A DNA stretch of 51,382 nucleotides, from the IMG/VR virus record IMGVR_UViG_3300047481_002136, positions 1 through 51,382 of that record; one strand, given 5' to 3'. The notes under the pieces were generated by a model. The model was given only the letters and a program-made list of their open reading frames with translations, made no database searches and was not told the DNA's origin. The translations under genes and the position numbers were made by a program. Shown in pieces: positions 7,566 through 15,097 of this stretch (position 1 is the stretch's first letter; each line of letters begins with the position of its first letter). Origin of the DNA: a virus.

Positions 7566-8420
7566 ATGAAAAACGTTAATCACTCGAAGTATAAAAATAC
7601 GGGAATATTGTTTGAACTGTTAACAAGGCAGATCACAGCAGACATAATGCAAGGAGTACAAAATTCACCTGCACTACAAATAATAAAAAAGCATTTTGAC
7701 AAAAATAAACACTTGGCAAAAGAGTTATTAATGTACCAAACATTAATTAATGAACGCTACGTTAATAAAGAAAAAGCTGAGTATTTGTTGGAAACCGTTT
7801 GTAAACTACACACTAAATTAAATGAAAAAAAGCTCAAACAAGAAAAGTATGAGCTTATAAAAGAGATCAAGAACAGTTATGATCTTAAAAAGTTTTTTTT
7901 AACAAACATAGACAAATATAAGCTTCACGCAGCAATATATTGTGTATTTGAAGAAGTACAACCAACAAACGTATCACAAACCGTAAAAAGCAAGTTTACA
8001 ATATTAGAGCATTTAGTTAGAAAAGCTAATCAACCTGACACAAAAAAAGATCAAGTAATACTAGAGTACACAAAGCAAGATAAAGAAATTAGATTATTAG
8101 CCTACAAAGCTTTGGTGGATAGGTTCAATGAAAAATATAGCTCTTTAAACATAAAGCAAAAAAGAATACTTAAAGAATATATAAATAGTGTTAGCAACTC
8201 AACAATATTAAAAGATTACGTAAAAGAAGAAGCAGCTAAATTAAAAGTTCTATTAGTAAACCAAACAAAACCTGTTAATGATCAAGTTGTAAAAATTAAA
8301 TTAAAAGAAGTTACCAACATGCTTGATCGATTTAACACTATAAAGAAAGTGAAAGATGATGACATACTATCTTTGCTACTATATCATAACTTACTTAAAG
8401 AGTTAAAAAATGCAAAATAG
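7566..8420 (+). CDS. head-module protein of unknown function
   Basis: The 284-residue protein is Lys-rich and almost entirely helical. It starts MKNVNHSKYKNTGILFELLT, a segment I believe recurs in T4-like environmental phages between portal and protease genes. There is no membrane segment, signal or nucleotide-binding motif. Position and helical character suggest a prohead core or assembly factor, roughly where T4 has genes 67 and 68, although no sequence likeness to those is evident. Its 3' end overlaps the next start by 11 bases. Confidence 0.65.
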   Translation: MKNVNHSKYKNTGILFELLTRQITADIMQGVQNSPALQIIKKHFDKNKHLAKELLMYQTLINERYVNKEKAEYLLETVCKLHTKLNEKKLKQEKYELIKEIKNSYDLKKFFLTNIDKYKLHAAIYCVFEEVQPTNVSQTVKSKFTILEHLVRKANQPDTKKDQVILEYTKQDKEIRLLAYKALVDRFNEKYSSLNIKQKRILKEYINSVSNSTILKDYVKEEAAKLKVLLVNQTKPVNDQVVKIKLKEVTNMLDRFNTIKKVKDDDILSLLLYHNLLKELKNAK

Positions 8421-9156
8421 ATTGTCTAAAGAAGAGTTGGAAGAAATTAAACGCTTTATTAAAAAAACAAAAAAAGCTAAAAACGAAGGATCAACAACAG
8501 CCGGAGTTCCAGGATTTGCAACACCAAAAGCATTTGTTGGTGATGAAACAGCTGATGGTACACAAGCTATTGATTTACAAGATGATCAATATAGCTATTC
8601 AAAGAAGCCTAGCAAAAAGAAAAAGCACTTTATTAAGCTACACGAAATATCGTATAAAACTTTTAAACAGGATGATACTTTAACTGAAGTGCAAAAAGTA
8701 AACAGAAGGATACTAGAAGTTAGTAAAAGACTTCGTGAGATTTCACAAGCATTAGATCACAGCATCAAACTAAAACAAGAGTCCTCACTAGACAATACAG
8801 CTTATTGGAAACGTACAAACGAAGCAATATTAAAAATACACAAACGAGTTTCGGAAGTAATGAAAAAAACAACAAAGCTTGCAAACTTAAAAGAATTGGC
8901 AGCAAATAGTCTCAAGGATCAAATTGTAAAATTACTTAGAAAGGCTGGAATACCAATACAAGCTAGCGATATATCACATAATCAAATTGGTTCGGATTCG
9001 TATGAATTAGATATATATATAGGAGGCGAACCTTATGGTATAGATTACGTTAATGGTGAATTAATATACCAAGACGTGGATAAAGAAGTACCTTTAGGTT
9101 TGCTAAAAGACCAAGAAGCCGTAATTAACAATATTAAAAAAACGTTTAACGTATGA
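8410..9156 (+). CDS. prohead-associated protein of unknown function
   Basis: The protein has 248 residues. It has a Lys/Glu-rich helical N terminus (LSKEELEEIKRFIKKTKKAK), then a flexible Gly/Ala/Asp segment and a KKPSKKKKH basic patch around 60-70. Helices follow to about 175, and then a compact C-terminal alpha/beta part (SYELDIYIGGEPYGIDYVNG). It overlaps both neighbours: 11 bases with the gene upstream and four (ATGA) with the protease gene, so it is probably translationally coupled. A role in head assembly is inferred from context only. Confidence 0.6.
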   Translation: MQNRLSKEELEEIKRFIKKTKKAKNEGSTTAGVPGFATPKAFVGDETADGTQAIDLQDDQYSYSKKPSKKKKHFIKLHEISYKTFKQDDTLTEVQKVNRRILEVSKRLREISQALDHSIKLKQESSLDNTAYWKRTNEAILKIHKRVSEVMKKTTKLANLKELAANSLKDQIVKLLRKAGIPIQASDISHNQIGSDSYELDIYIGGEPYGIDYVNGELIYQDVDKEVPLGLLKDQEAVINNIKKTFNV

Positions 9157-9761
9157 ACTTATTAGTTGACTTTATAGGATCGCTACAAGTAACACCTGAA
9201 TATGTTAATGAGTCAATTAACAAAAACAACGGTAAGTTAATTGTTAGTGGTGTAATGCAACGTGGTAGTACAAACGAAGATAAAAACTTTAATCAAAATG
9301 GTAGAAGCTACCCGTTACCAATACTAAAAAGAGAAGCAGAAAAATATAAACGAGGCTTTATTGCTGAAAATCGTGCGTTAGGTGAATTAGATCATCCTGA
9401 CTCATCCGTAGTAAACTTAGCTAATGTATCACACAATGTATTAGACCTTTGGTGGGATGGTAGTGATTTAATGGGTAAAATTGAAATACTACCAACACCA
9501 TCAGGAAACATAGCAAAAGAATTACTTAGATCAGGAATACGCTTGGGAATTAGTTCAAGAGGTATGGGAAGTGTAAAAAATTTAGGAGAGGGTAAAGTTG
9601 AAGTAGAAGATGATTTTGAAATTGTTTGTTGGGATTTGGTATCCAATCCATCAACACAAGGAGCTTTTATGGACAACTTACAAGAAGGAGTTAAAAAAAC
9701 AAAAAGTGATAAATACGCACAAGTACACACAATTATTAACGATATAATATCAATAGCATAA
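9153..9761 (+). CDS. gp21: prohead maturation protease (gp21-like)
   Basis: This is a 202-residue serine protease of the T4 gp21 (U9/S80-type) class. The herpesvirus-assemblin-like fold is indicated by His81 in GELDHPD and the nucleophile region GISSRGMGS (Ser134/Ser135), followed by DFEIVCWDLVSNPSTQGAF, a typical ending for this family. In T4 the enzyme cleaves scaffold, capsid and internal proteins after (I/L)-x-E. That rule matters here because many small proteins in this window carry such sites near their N termini. It starts by ATGA overlap and is followed by two small core-like genes and the scaffold. Confidence 0.92.
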   Translation: MNLLVDFIGSLQVTPEYVNESINKNNGKLIVSGVMQRGSTNEDKNFNQNGRSYPLPILKREAEKYKRGFIAENRALGELDHPDSSVVNLANVSHNVLDLWWDGSDLMGKIEILPTPSGNIAKELLRSGIRLGISSRGMGSVKNLGEGKVEVEDDFEIVCWDLVSNPSTQGAFMDNLQEGVKKTKSDKYAQVHTIINDIISIA

Positions 9762-9762
9762 C

Positions 9763-10122
9763 ATGAAACTCAAAAAACTAAAAGAAGAATTAGACCGTAA
9801 ATCTAACATAAACGAAAAAGCAGCATTTCTCGAAGAAATTGCAAAGTTTAATGAATATGGTGCTAGAATATATCGTACACAAGGTTTACGAGAAGCAGCT
9901 GCTGCTATCAATAAAATTATTGAAGGAGCAGAGCATCTAGTAATACAAGAAACGGAGGAGTGGTTTGATGAAGTAACAATTAAACGTAACATGAAAGAGC
10001 TTAAAAGAAAAAATGAAGACTTCATGAAAACAGTAAATGAAGTTACAAGATTACAACAAAGACTAGAGTCACTATACGAAGAAATGGGTCACACACTATC
10101 TAGGTACTATGAGATACGGTAA
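9763..10122 (+). CDS. small helical core-like protein
   Basis: The 119-residue protein is almost wholly predicted helix with heptad spacing in its second half (MKELKRKNEDFMKTVNEVTR and LQQRLESLYEEM). The start MKLKKLKEELDRKS contains an L-K-E site near the N terminus. It lies between protease and scaffold genes, where T4-like phages keep small prohead-core components, so a scaffold or core role is likely. No direct family recognition. It overlaps the next gene by 14 bases. Confidence 0.6.
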   Translation: MKLKKLKEELDRKSNINEKAAFLEEIAKFNEYGARIYRTQGLREAAAAINKIIEGAEHLVIQETEEWFDEVTIKRNMKELKRKNEDFMKTVNEVTRLQQRLESLYEEMGHTLSRYYEIR

Positions 10123-10546
10123 AAGTTTATTAGAACGACATATACGCAAAATTATAAAAGAGTATCTTCGCGAAGAAGAAGAAGGAGGAGGAAATCCCTT
10201 TGCAGCTGCAGCAGGTGAAGAAGGAGGTGGAGAAGAAGGTGGAGAAGATTCAGGTGGTGGAGAAGCAGCTGCCGATACTGGTGGAGATGAAGGTGGTGAA
10301 GAAGGTGGAGAAGAAGAAAAAACTGATACCAAAAAAGGTGAAGCACCACAAGGAGTACCAGTTAAATTTAACATAAGCCGAGTTAAAAAATATAACAATG
10401 CTAAGTTTTTAGGTGATGAAGGGATCTTAAAAAGCATAAGTAAAAAAGGATTAGTTGTTACTGTACAGCCTGATAATGTCGATATACTTGTTAATTTTGA
10501 CGATATTACAGAAAGTGTAAAAAAATTTTTCAAAAAAAGACGCTAA
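10109..10546 (+). CDS. Gly/Glu-rich core-like protein with a targeting-like N terminus
   Basis: The protein has 145 residues in three parts. Residues 1-27 form the basic helix MRYGKSLLERHIRKIIKEYL plus REEEE, with I-K-E and L-R-E sites matching those of other small genes here. Residues 28-75 are a low-complexity Gly/Glu/Ala/Asp linker encoded by GGA/GAA repeats. Residues 85-145 form a basic, beta-rich domain (VKFNISRVKKYNNAKFLG, then VVTVQPDNVDILVNFDDITE) ending KKFFKKRR. Location just ahead of gp22 and the cleavage-like sites suggest a prohead core protein trimmed during maturation. Confidence 0.6.
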   Translation: MRYGKSLLERHIRKIIKEYLREEEEGGGNPFAAAAGEEGGGEEGGEDSGGGEAAADTGGDEGGEEGGEEEKTDTKKGEAPQGVPVKFNISRVKKYNNAKFLGDEGILKSISKKGLVVTVQPDNVDILVNFDDITESVKKFFKKRR

Positions 10547-10679
10547 TTTAGCACTTTTCAAATATTCGTGCATATATATAGTAGAATATGCTATCCTAAT
10601 ATAGCATTAATTTTACTATTTTCGCGATTACAGTTTCTTGAATAACTGTATATAAAAATCAAAACAAACAAAAAAGAAC
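10547..10679 (+). promoter_or_regulatory. structured leader ahead of the scaffold and capsid genes
   Basis: This 133-base gap holds no gene. It contains TATATATA at about 10573-10580 and two inverted repeats. The first is ATGCTAT-CCTAAT-ATAGCAT at 10588-10607, flanked by further pairing TAGTA/TACTA (10579-10583 with 10614-10618). The second is TACAGTT-8 bases-AACTGTA at 10629-10650, followed by TATAAAAA and an A-rich ATG context. No T run follows either stem, so they are unlikely to be terminators. They may be mRNA 5' structures or operator sites serving the two most abundant head proteins. Confidence 0.45.
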
Positions 10680-11738
10680 ATGAACAAATTATTAAAAGAT
10701 GCTATTGCTGATGCAAAAGCTGTGCGTGAAACAGCGCTAGCAAATGCTAAAGCAGCTCTCGAAGAAGCATTTGCACCTAAATTACAATCCATGCTTTCTC
10801 ATAAAATTAAAGAGGAAATGGAATCTAGTGAAGAAGGTGAAGAAATGCCAGAAGACGAGATGCAAAAAATGAAAGAGTTAGCAGGTATTGTTTCTGAGGA
10901 AGGAGACGAATCAGAAGAAGAAATGCCAGCTGATGATGACATGGGTTCTGAAGAAGAGGACATGGACATGGATTCCGGTGAGGAAGATATGGATATGGGT
11001 TCTGAAGAAGAGGACATGGACATGGGCTCTGATGACGAAGAAATGCCATCCGATGATGAAGAAGTGCCATCTGATGACGAAGAAATCTCAGACGAAGATC
11101 TTGATGAAATTTTATTCGAACTAGAAGCAGACGCCGAAGAAGGCGAAGAAAAAGACATGATGGAAGCCGAAGATCCAGAAGCTAAAGATGAAGACATGAT
11201 GGAAGCTGAGGAAGAAGAAGACACAATGGACGAAGAAATTGACTTAAATGAGTTAATTAATGCTTTACGTGAAGGTGACGATGAAGATAAAGAACTTACT
11301 CCTGAAGAAGAGGATGCTCTTGAATCCGACAGAAAAGCTCAAATGGAAGCAAAAAAATACAAAATGAAGTCAAGAAAAATGGAAGCACAGCTTAATGAAG
11401 CTTATTCAGCAGTTAAGTACTTACGTACAAAACTAAACGAAGTGAATCTACTTAACGCTAAATTACTTTTTGTAAACAAGCTTTTCCGTAATCAAACTTT
11501 ATCCGAAAGTCAAAAGGTAAAAATCATTGAAACTTTTGATCGTGCAAAAAGTGTACGTGAAGCTAAATTGATTTACTCAACTTTACTAGAATCTGCAACA
11601 GCTCCAAAAACAAAAAAATCTTTCAAACTTAACGAAGGTTTTGCTTCTAAAGCTCAAAAAGGAACAAATGTTATACCTCAAACAAACGAGTTGTACAAGC
11701 GTTTCAACGATTTAGTTAACTATAACTCAAACAAATAA
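10680..11738 (+). CDS. gp22: prohead core scaffold protein (gp22-like)
   Basis: The 352-residue protein is the internal scaffold around which the capsid would assemble, degraded by the gp21-like protease on maturation. An N-terminal helix (MNKLLKDAIADAKAVRETAL) is followed by an extremely acidic, Met-rich low-complexity region, about residues 45-190, with repeated SEEEDMDM and PSDDEE units. A 28-base direct repeat (10943-10970 and 10997-11024) underlies part of it. The C-terminal 130 residues are a conserved-looking helical domain (MEAQLNEAYSAVKYLRTKL; FDRAKSVREAKLIYSTLLES) and contain FKLNEG, an L-N-E cleavage-type site. T4 gp22 is 269 residues. The position directly before the capsid gene is diagnostic. 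Confidence 0.88.
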   Translation: MNKLLKDAIADAKAVRETALANAKAALEEAFAPKLQSMLSHKIKEEMESSEEGEEMPEDEMQKMKELAGIVSEEGDESEEEMPADDDMGSEEEDMDMDSGEEDMDMGSEEEDMDMGSDDEEMPSDDEEVPSDDEEISDEDLDEILFELEADAEEGEEKDMMEAEDPEAKDEDMMEAEEEEDTMDEEIDLNELINALREGDDEDKELTPEEEDALESDRKAQMEAKKYKMKSRKMEAQLNEAYSAVKYLRTKLNEVNLLNAKLLFVNKLFRNQTLSESQKVKIIETFDRAKSVREAKLIYSTLLESATAPKTKKSFKLNEGFASKAQKGTNVIPQTNELYKRFNDLVNYNSNK

Positions 11739-11772
11739 CCAATTTCAAAACTAAAACAAACAATTAAAAAAC

Positions 11773-13410
11773 ATGATGAATGATTTATTCAAAAATCTTG
11801 GAAATACAAACCGCGCAGAGGAAGTAAAACCTTTGATTTCCAAGTGGGCCAAAACTGGTCTTTTAGAAGGTTTAAGAAACAGCAACGAAAAAACAACAGT
11901 AGCTGTACTCTTAGAAAACCAAGCAAAGCAGCTTATTAAAGAAGGATCTGTATCCATGGCTTCAACAGCTGGTGGTGCAGGTTTTGAGCAATACCATGGT
12001 GTAGCTTTACCGCTTGTACGCCGTGTGTTTGCAGAAATCGCTGCTAAAGAATTTGTATCTGTACAACCAATGAATTTACCTTCTGGTCTTGTGTTCTACC
12101 TTGACTTTAAGTATGGTAATGACAAAAAGCCATTTGGATTTGCTCCAACTGACAGAAACCAAACTGGTACTTTACAAGGTATCACATCAGCTTCTGGAGA
12201 CCCTTCAGATGGTCTTTATGGTGCTGGTCGTTTTGGATATTCAACAAATGCCAACATTATTACGGGAGTTAACGTAACAACTGGATCTGTATCACAGACG
12301 GATGTTTATTTTGATGGATTCTACACAGCTTCAATAGGTACATACAAAAAGCTTACCTATAATGGGTTCTTCTCAGCAGCTTCTGCATCAACAGCCGATC
12401 CACTTGCAGTACGTGCATTTGTTCCAGTATCAGGATCAACTACATTTGCAGCAGGAACACAATATTACCCAGCATTCACAACTCGTCCTGCAGGAACAAA
12501 CGATCTTGTGTTTATCGTAACTGGTAGTGCAATTGGAGCAGCTGCAACCTTTACTTCAGCAGTATCTTACTCAATTCAACCAACTAACGATGCTCGTCAA
12601 GACTTTGAAAGTACTGGTGTAACTTCAACTGCACGCTCACTCGACACAGATCTTAAAATACCTGAAATTGAATTGCAAATGCGCTCAATTCCGGTAACTG
12701 CTAAGACTCGTAAGTTAAAAGCAAGCTGGACACCTGAATTTGCTCAAGACCTTAACGCTTACCACTCAGTAAATGCTGAAGGTGAATTAACAGCTATGTT
12801 GTCTGAATATGTTTCCATGGAAATAGATTTAGAAATCTTAGACATGTTGATATCATCCGCTGCTACAACTGAATATTGGTCAGCTAAGATTGGTCGTGAG
12901 TATAACTCAGCTGGTGCAACATTACAAACCCAGGAATACACAGGTACTGCGTACATTCAAGGTACTTGGTATCAGACATTAGGAACTAAATTGCAAAAAG
13001 TTTCTAACAAAATACATGCTAAAACCCTTCGTGGTGGTGCTAACTTCTTAGTTTGTTCTCCTGACGTATCAACTATTTTGGAATCAATTCCAGGATATGC
13101 TGCAGATGGTGATGGTGAAAAAATGAAGTATGCAATGGGTGTACAAAAAGTAGGTGCTTTAACTAGCCGCTACCAAGTGTATAAAAACCCTTACATGCAA
13201 GAAAACACCGTATTGATGGGCTTCCGTGGTTCTCAGTTCTTAGAGACAGGTGCTGTTTATGCTCCTTACATTCCATTGATGTTAACACCTCTTGTGTACG
13301 ATCCATTGAACTTCATTCCACGTCGTGGAGTGATGACTCGCTACGCAAAAGTTGTTACGAGACCCGAGTTTTATGGAAAAGTATACGTAGCAGATTTGAA
13401 CACTCTGTAA
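11773..13410 (+). CDS. gp23: major capsid protein (gp23-like)
   Basis: The protein has 545 residues; T4 gp23 has 521. The N-terminal 57 residues are a removable propeptide ending NQAKQLIKE before GSVSMAS, so maturation cleavage is predicted after Glu57 by the gp21-like enzyme. T4 gp23 is cut after Glu65 at a comparable place. Conserved gp23-type blocks follow: GGAGFEQYHGVALPLVRRVF, FVSVQPMNLPSGLVFYLDF, a region near EIELQMRSIPVTAKTRKLKA, WTPEFAQDLNAYH, and a C-terminal DPLNFIPRRGVMTRYAK. The leader is A-rich without a Shine-Dalgarno. An intrinsic terminator follows. No gp24-like vertex paralogue is seen. Confidence 0.95.
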   Translation: MMNDLFKNLGNTNRAEEVKPLISKWAKTGLLEGLRNSNEKTTVAVLLENQAKQLIKEGSVSMASTAGGAGFEQYHGVALPLVRRVFAEIAAKEFVSVQPMNLPSGLVFYLDFKYGNDKKPFGFAPTDRNQTGTLQGITSASGDPSDGLYGAGRFGYSTNANIITGVNVTTGSVSQTDVYFDGFYTASIGTYKKLTYNGFFSAASASTADPLAVRAFVPVSGSTTFAAGTQYYPAFTTRPAGTNDLVFIVTGSAIGAAATFTSAVSYSIQPTNDARQDFESTGVTSTARSLDTDLKIPEIELQMRSIPVTAKTRKLKASWTPEFAQDLNAYHSVNAEGELTAMLSEYVSMEIDLEILDMLISSAATTEYWSAKIGREYNSAGATLQTQEYTGTAYIQGTWYQTLGTKLQKVSNKIHAKTLRGGANFLVCSPDVSTILESIPGYAADGDGEKMKYAMGVQKVGALTSRYQVYKNPYMQENTVLMGFRGSQFLETGAVYAPYIPLMLTPLVYDPLNFIPRRGVMTRYAKVVTRPEFYGKVYVADLNTL

Positions 13411-13430
13411 GAGTTTGAGTCAAATTAATT

Positions 13431-13467
13431 AAAAGACCCCTCCCTTAAAAGAGGGGTTTTTTATTTT
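13431..13467 (+). terminator. intrinsic terminator after the capsid gene
   Basis: The stem ACCCCTC / GAGGGGT (13436-13442 with 13451-13457) has an 8-base loop, is flanked by A/T pairing, and is followed by a T-rich tract. It lies 26 bases after the capsid stop and limits read-through of the most expressed gene. A TATTTATA element follows six bases later. Confidence 0.9.
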
Positions 13468-13472
13468 ACCCA

Positions 13473-13480
13473 TATTTATA
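13473..13480 (+). promoter_or_regulatory. late-promoter-like octamer TATTTATA
   Basis: A perfect copy lies immediately downstream of the capsid terminator and 14 bases before the phoH-like ATG. A terminator followed by this motif argues that it restarts transcription. Confidence 0.6.
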
Positions 13481-13494
13481 AGAAAGTACAATAC

Positions 13495-14172
13495 ATGGAA
13501 GAGTTGCACAATGATCACCTTAAAAAAAAGCCTAAGAATCCAATCAAGTTTCAAATTCAATTAAACGAAGAACAAAAACAAGCAAAGGCAGCAATACTAG
13601 AAAATACAATAACAGTTTTAAGAGGAGCAGCAGGTAGTGGTAAATCGTGTGTATCAGCTCAAGTCGCATTGGATTTATTGTTTAGAAGAGAAGTTGAAAA
13701 AATAGTATTAACAAGACCCGTAGTGACATCAGGAGAAGACATTGGATATTTACCAGGCGATAAAGATGCAAAATTGGCACCTTACACAGCAGCTATATAT
13801 GATAACATGTATAGGTTATACAAACGTGAATTAATTGATAAAAACATACAAGAAGGTAATATAGAAGTAATACCACTTGGATTCATGAGAGGTAGAAATC
13901 TAAGTAATTGTTGTGTAGTTGTAGATGAAGCTCAAAATATCACAGACAGACAAATGGAGCTGCTACTAGGTAGATTGTGTAAAGGTAGTAGAATGATATT
14001 GTGTGGTGACTCAGCACAAATAGATTTAAAAGATAAAAAATTATCTGGATTTGATTTTATTTGCAAACACATGAAGGACATACAAGGTTTTGGAGTTGTG
14101 ACTTTAAAAACAAATCATCGTCATGACATAGTAGAATCTATAATAAAAGTTTACGATGAGTACAGAACGTAA
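13495..14172 (+). CDS. phoH: PhoH-like P-loop ATPase
   Basis: The 225-residue single-domain ATPase has Walker A GAAGSGKS at residues 44-51, Walker B VVVDEAQN at 141-148, and the family blocks VLTRPVV and LPGDKDAKLAPYTAAIYDNM. This covers the whole PhoH ATPase core, without the RNA-binding or PIN domains of some bacterial homologues. PhoH genes are very common in marine phages and their role there is unsettled (phosphate stress or RNA metabolism have been proposed). Here it sits inside the structural cluster behind its own late-type element, not with nucleotide-metabolism genes. Confidence 0.9.
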   Translation: MEELHNDHLKKKPKNPIKFQIQLNEEQKQAKAAILENTITVLRGAAGSGKSCVSAQVALDLLFRREVEKIVLTRPVVTSGEDIGYLPGDKDAKLAPYTAAIYDNMYRLYKRELIDKNIQEGNIEVIPLGFMRGRNLSNCCVVVDEAQNITDRQMELLLGRLCKGSRMILCGDSAQIDLKDKKLSGFDFICKHMKDIQGFGVVTLKTNHRHDIVESIIKVYDEYRT

Positions 14173-14192
14173 TATATATATGTAAAGACAAC

Positions 14193-14678
14193 ATGGCTGA
14201 CCTACAAGTAACTATACAAGAGCTGATCACCTTACCAAATGGCAATAAAGAGCAAATGCTTAATACTAAAGTCATAAGTGGTGTGAATCAAACTTTAAGA
14301 CATATTGACACAATCAGCACAGCTTTTAGCGGATCAGGAATTGAAATATTGAAATTTGTAGATAGCGAAAACGAACAAACAGCTGGATCTTTTTTAAAAA
14401 CAGATGTTAAGTATGTGAGAATAACAAACTTAGATAGTGCAAATTATGGATTAATTTACTTAGTTAGTACTGGACAAGAAAGTGTAATCTTCAAACTAGA
14501 AGCGGGAAAATCGTTAGTATTTGGTAACGCCGACTTTAATGCTAGTAGTAATACAAACTATGTACTGGAAGGTATTTGGGACCCAGACTACTACTCCACA
14601 TTCACAGCATTCGATACAATAAAAGCAAAAGCAGTAAGTTCAAGTATTCAAGTTGAATACTTTGTAGCATCAGCATAA
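14193..14678 (+). CDS. probable small virion protein, beta-rich
   Basis: The 161-residue protein begins MADLQVTIQELITLPNGNKE and continues as alternating strands (YVRITNLDSANYGLIYLVST; VIFKLEAGKSLVF). The ordering 'TIQE-L...T-S-I-T', an RITNLD block and an LEAGKS block resembles small structural proteins that I associate with T4-like environmental phages. It is all-beta, soluble and lacks motifs for catalysis. Location between capsid/phoH and neck genes supports a head-surface or neck decoration role. That is inference. A TATATATA tract lies in the short gap before it. Confidence 0.5.
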   Translation: MADLQVTIQELITLPNGNKEQMLNTKVISGVNQTLRHIDTISTAFSGSGIEILKFVDSENEQTAGSFLKTDVKYVRITNLDSANYGLIYLVSTGQESVIFKLEAGKSLVFGNADFNASSNTNYVLEGIWDPDYYSTFTAFDTIKAKAVSSSIQVEYFVASA

Positions 14679-14686
14679 AACAAGCA

Positions 14687-14694
14687 TATTTATA
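14687..14694 (+). promoter_or_regulatory. late-promoter-like octamer TATTTATA
   Basis: A perfect copy lies 21 bases before the ATG at 14716, in a 37-base gap, and is followed by an A/C-rich leader. Confidence 0.5.
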
Positions 14695-14715
14695 TAAAAC
14701 CACACACAAAATAAC

Positions 14716-15015
14716 ATGGCACTAACATACAGAGGAGATTTAACTAGACCATTAACTACAACAGAAATTGATGGTAACTTTGCACACTTTACTGGCTCAC
14801 ATGCAATAACCGGATCGTTAGTTGTTTCTGGATCTCCAGCAATAACAACACAAGGAACATTAACAGTGACCGGAACAAATGCAACATTGGTATTACCATA
14901 CACATCTGCAAGCCAACCAACTTCACCTTTGACGGGAAGTATGTATTTTGATTACGCTCAAAATCTACTATACGTTTATAATGGTACTGCTTGGAAGTCA
15001 TCATCTTTAGTATAG
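14716..15015 (+). CDS. short fibre-like protein
   Basis: The 99-residue Ser/Thr/Gly-rich protein begins MALTYRGDLTRPLTTTEIDG. It has a run of short strands (AITGSLVVSGSPAITTQGTL) and ends with a module around SMYFDYAQNLLYVYNGTAWK, a pattern common at the ends of phage fibre and appendage proteins. It shares the SGSxxITG flavour with the large fibre gene at 18001. It may be a short head or neck fibre, or a remnant cassette. It is closed by an intrinsic terminator. Confidence 0.5.
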   Translation: MALTYRGDLTRPLTTTEIDGNFAHFTGSHAITGSLVVSGSPAITTQGTLTVTGTNATLVLPYTSASQPTSPLTGSMYFDYAQNLLYVYNGTAWKSSSLV

Positions 15016-15034
15016 TATAAAATAATCATAAGGT

Positions 15035-15068
15035 AAAGAGACCCTATACAAGGGTCTTTTTATTTTTT
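15035..15068 (+). terminator. intrinsic terminator before the neck genes
   Basis: The stem AGACCCT / AGGGTCT (core 15039-15045 with 15051-15057) has a five-base loop ATACA and further A/T pairing, followed by a T-rich tract. It lies 20-odd bases after the stop of the small fibre-like gene, and a TATTTATA copy follows within six bases. Confidence 0.9.
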
Positions 15069-15073
15069 AATCA

Positions 15074-15081
15074 TATTTATA
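15074..15081 (+). promoter_or_regulatory. late-promoter-like octamer TATTTATA
   Basis: A perfect copy preceded by CA lies just after the terminator at 15035-15068 and 16 bases before the GTG of the neck gene. Confidence 0.6.
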
Positions 15082-15097
15082 TCAAATCAATTAGCTC

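Noticed and set aside
10799-11224. Long minus-strand Ser-rich frame opposite the scaffold gene
   Set aside because: It is the antisense of GAA/GAT-rich acidic codons, which read as Ser codons on the other strand. It has no leader and no family likeness.
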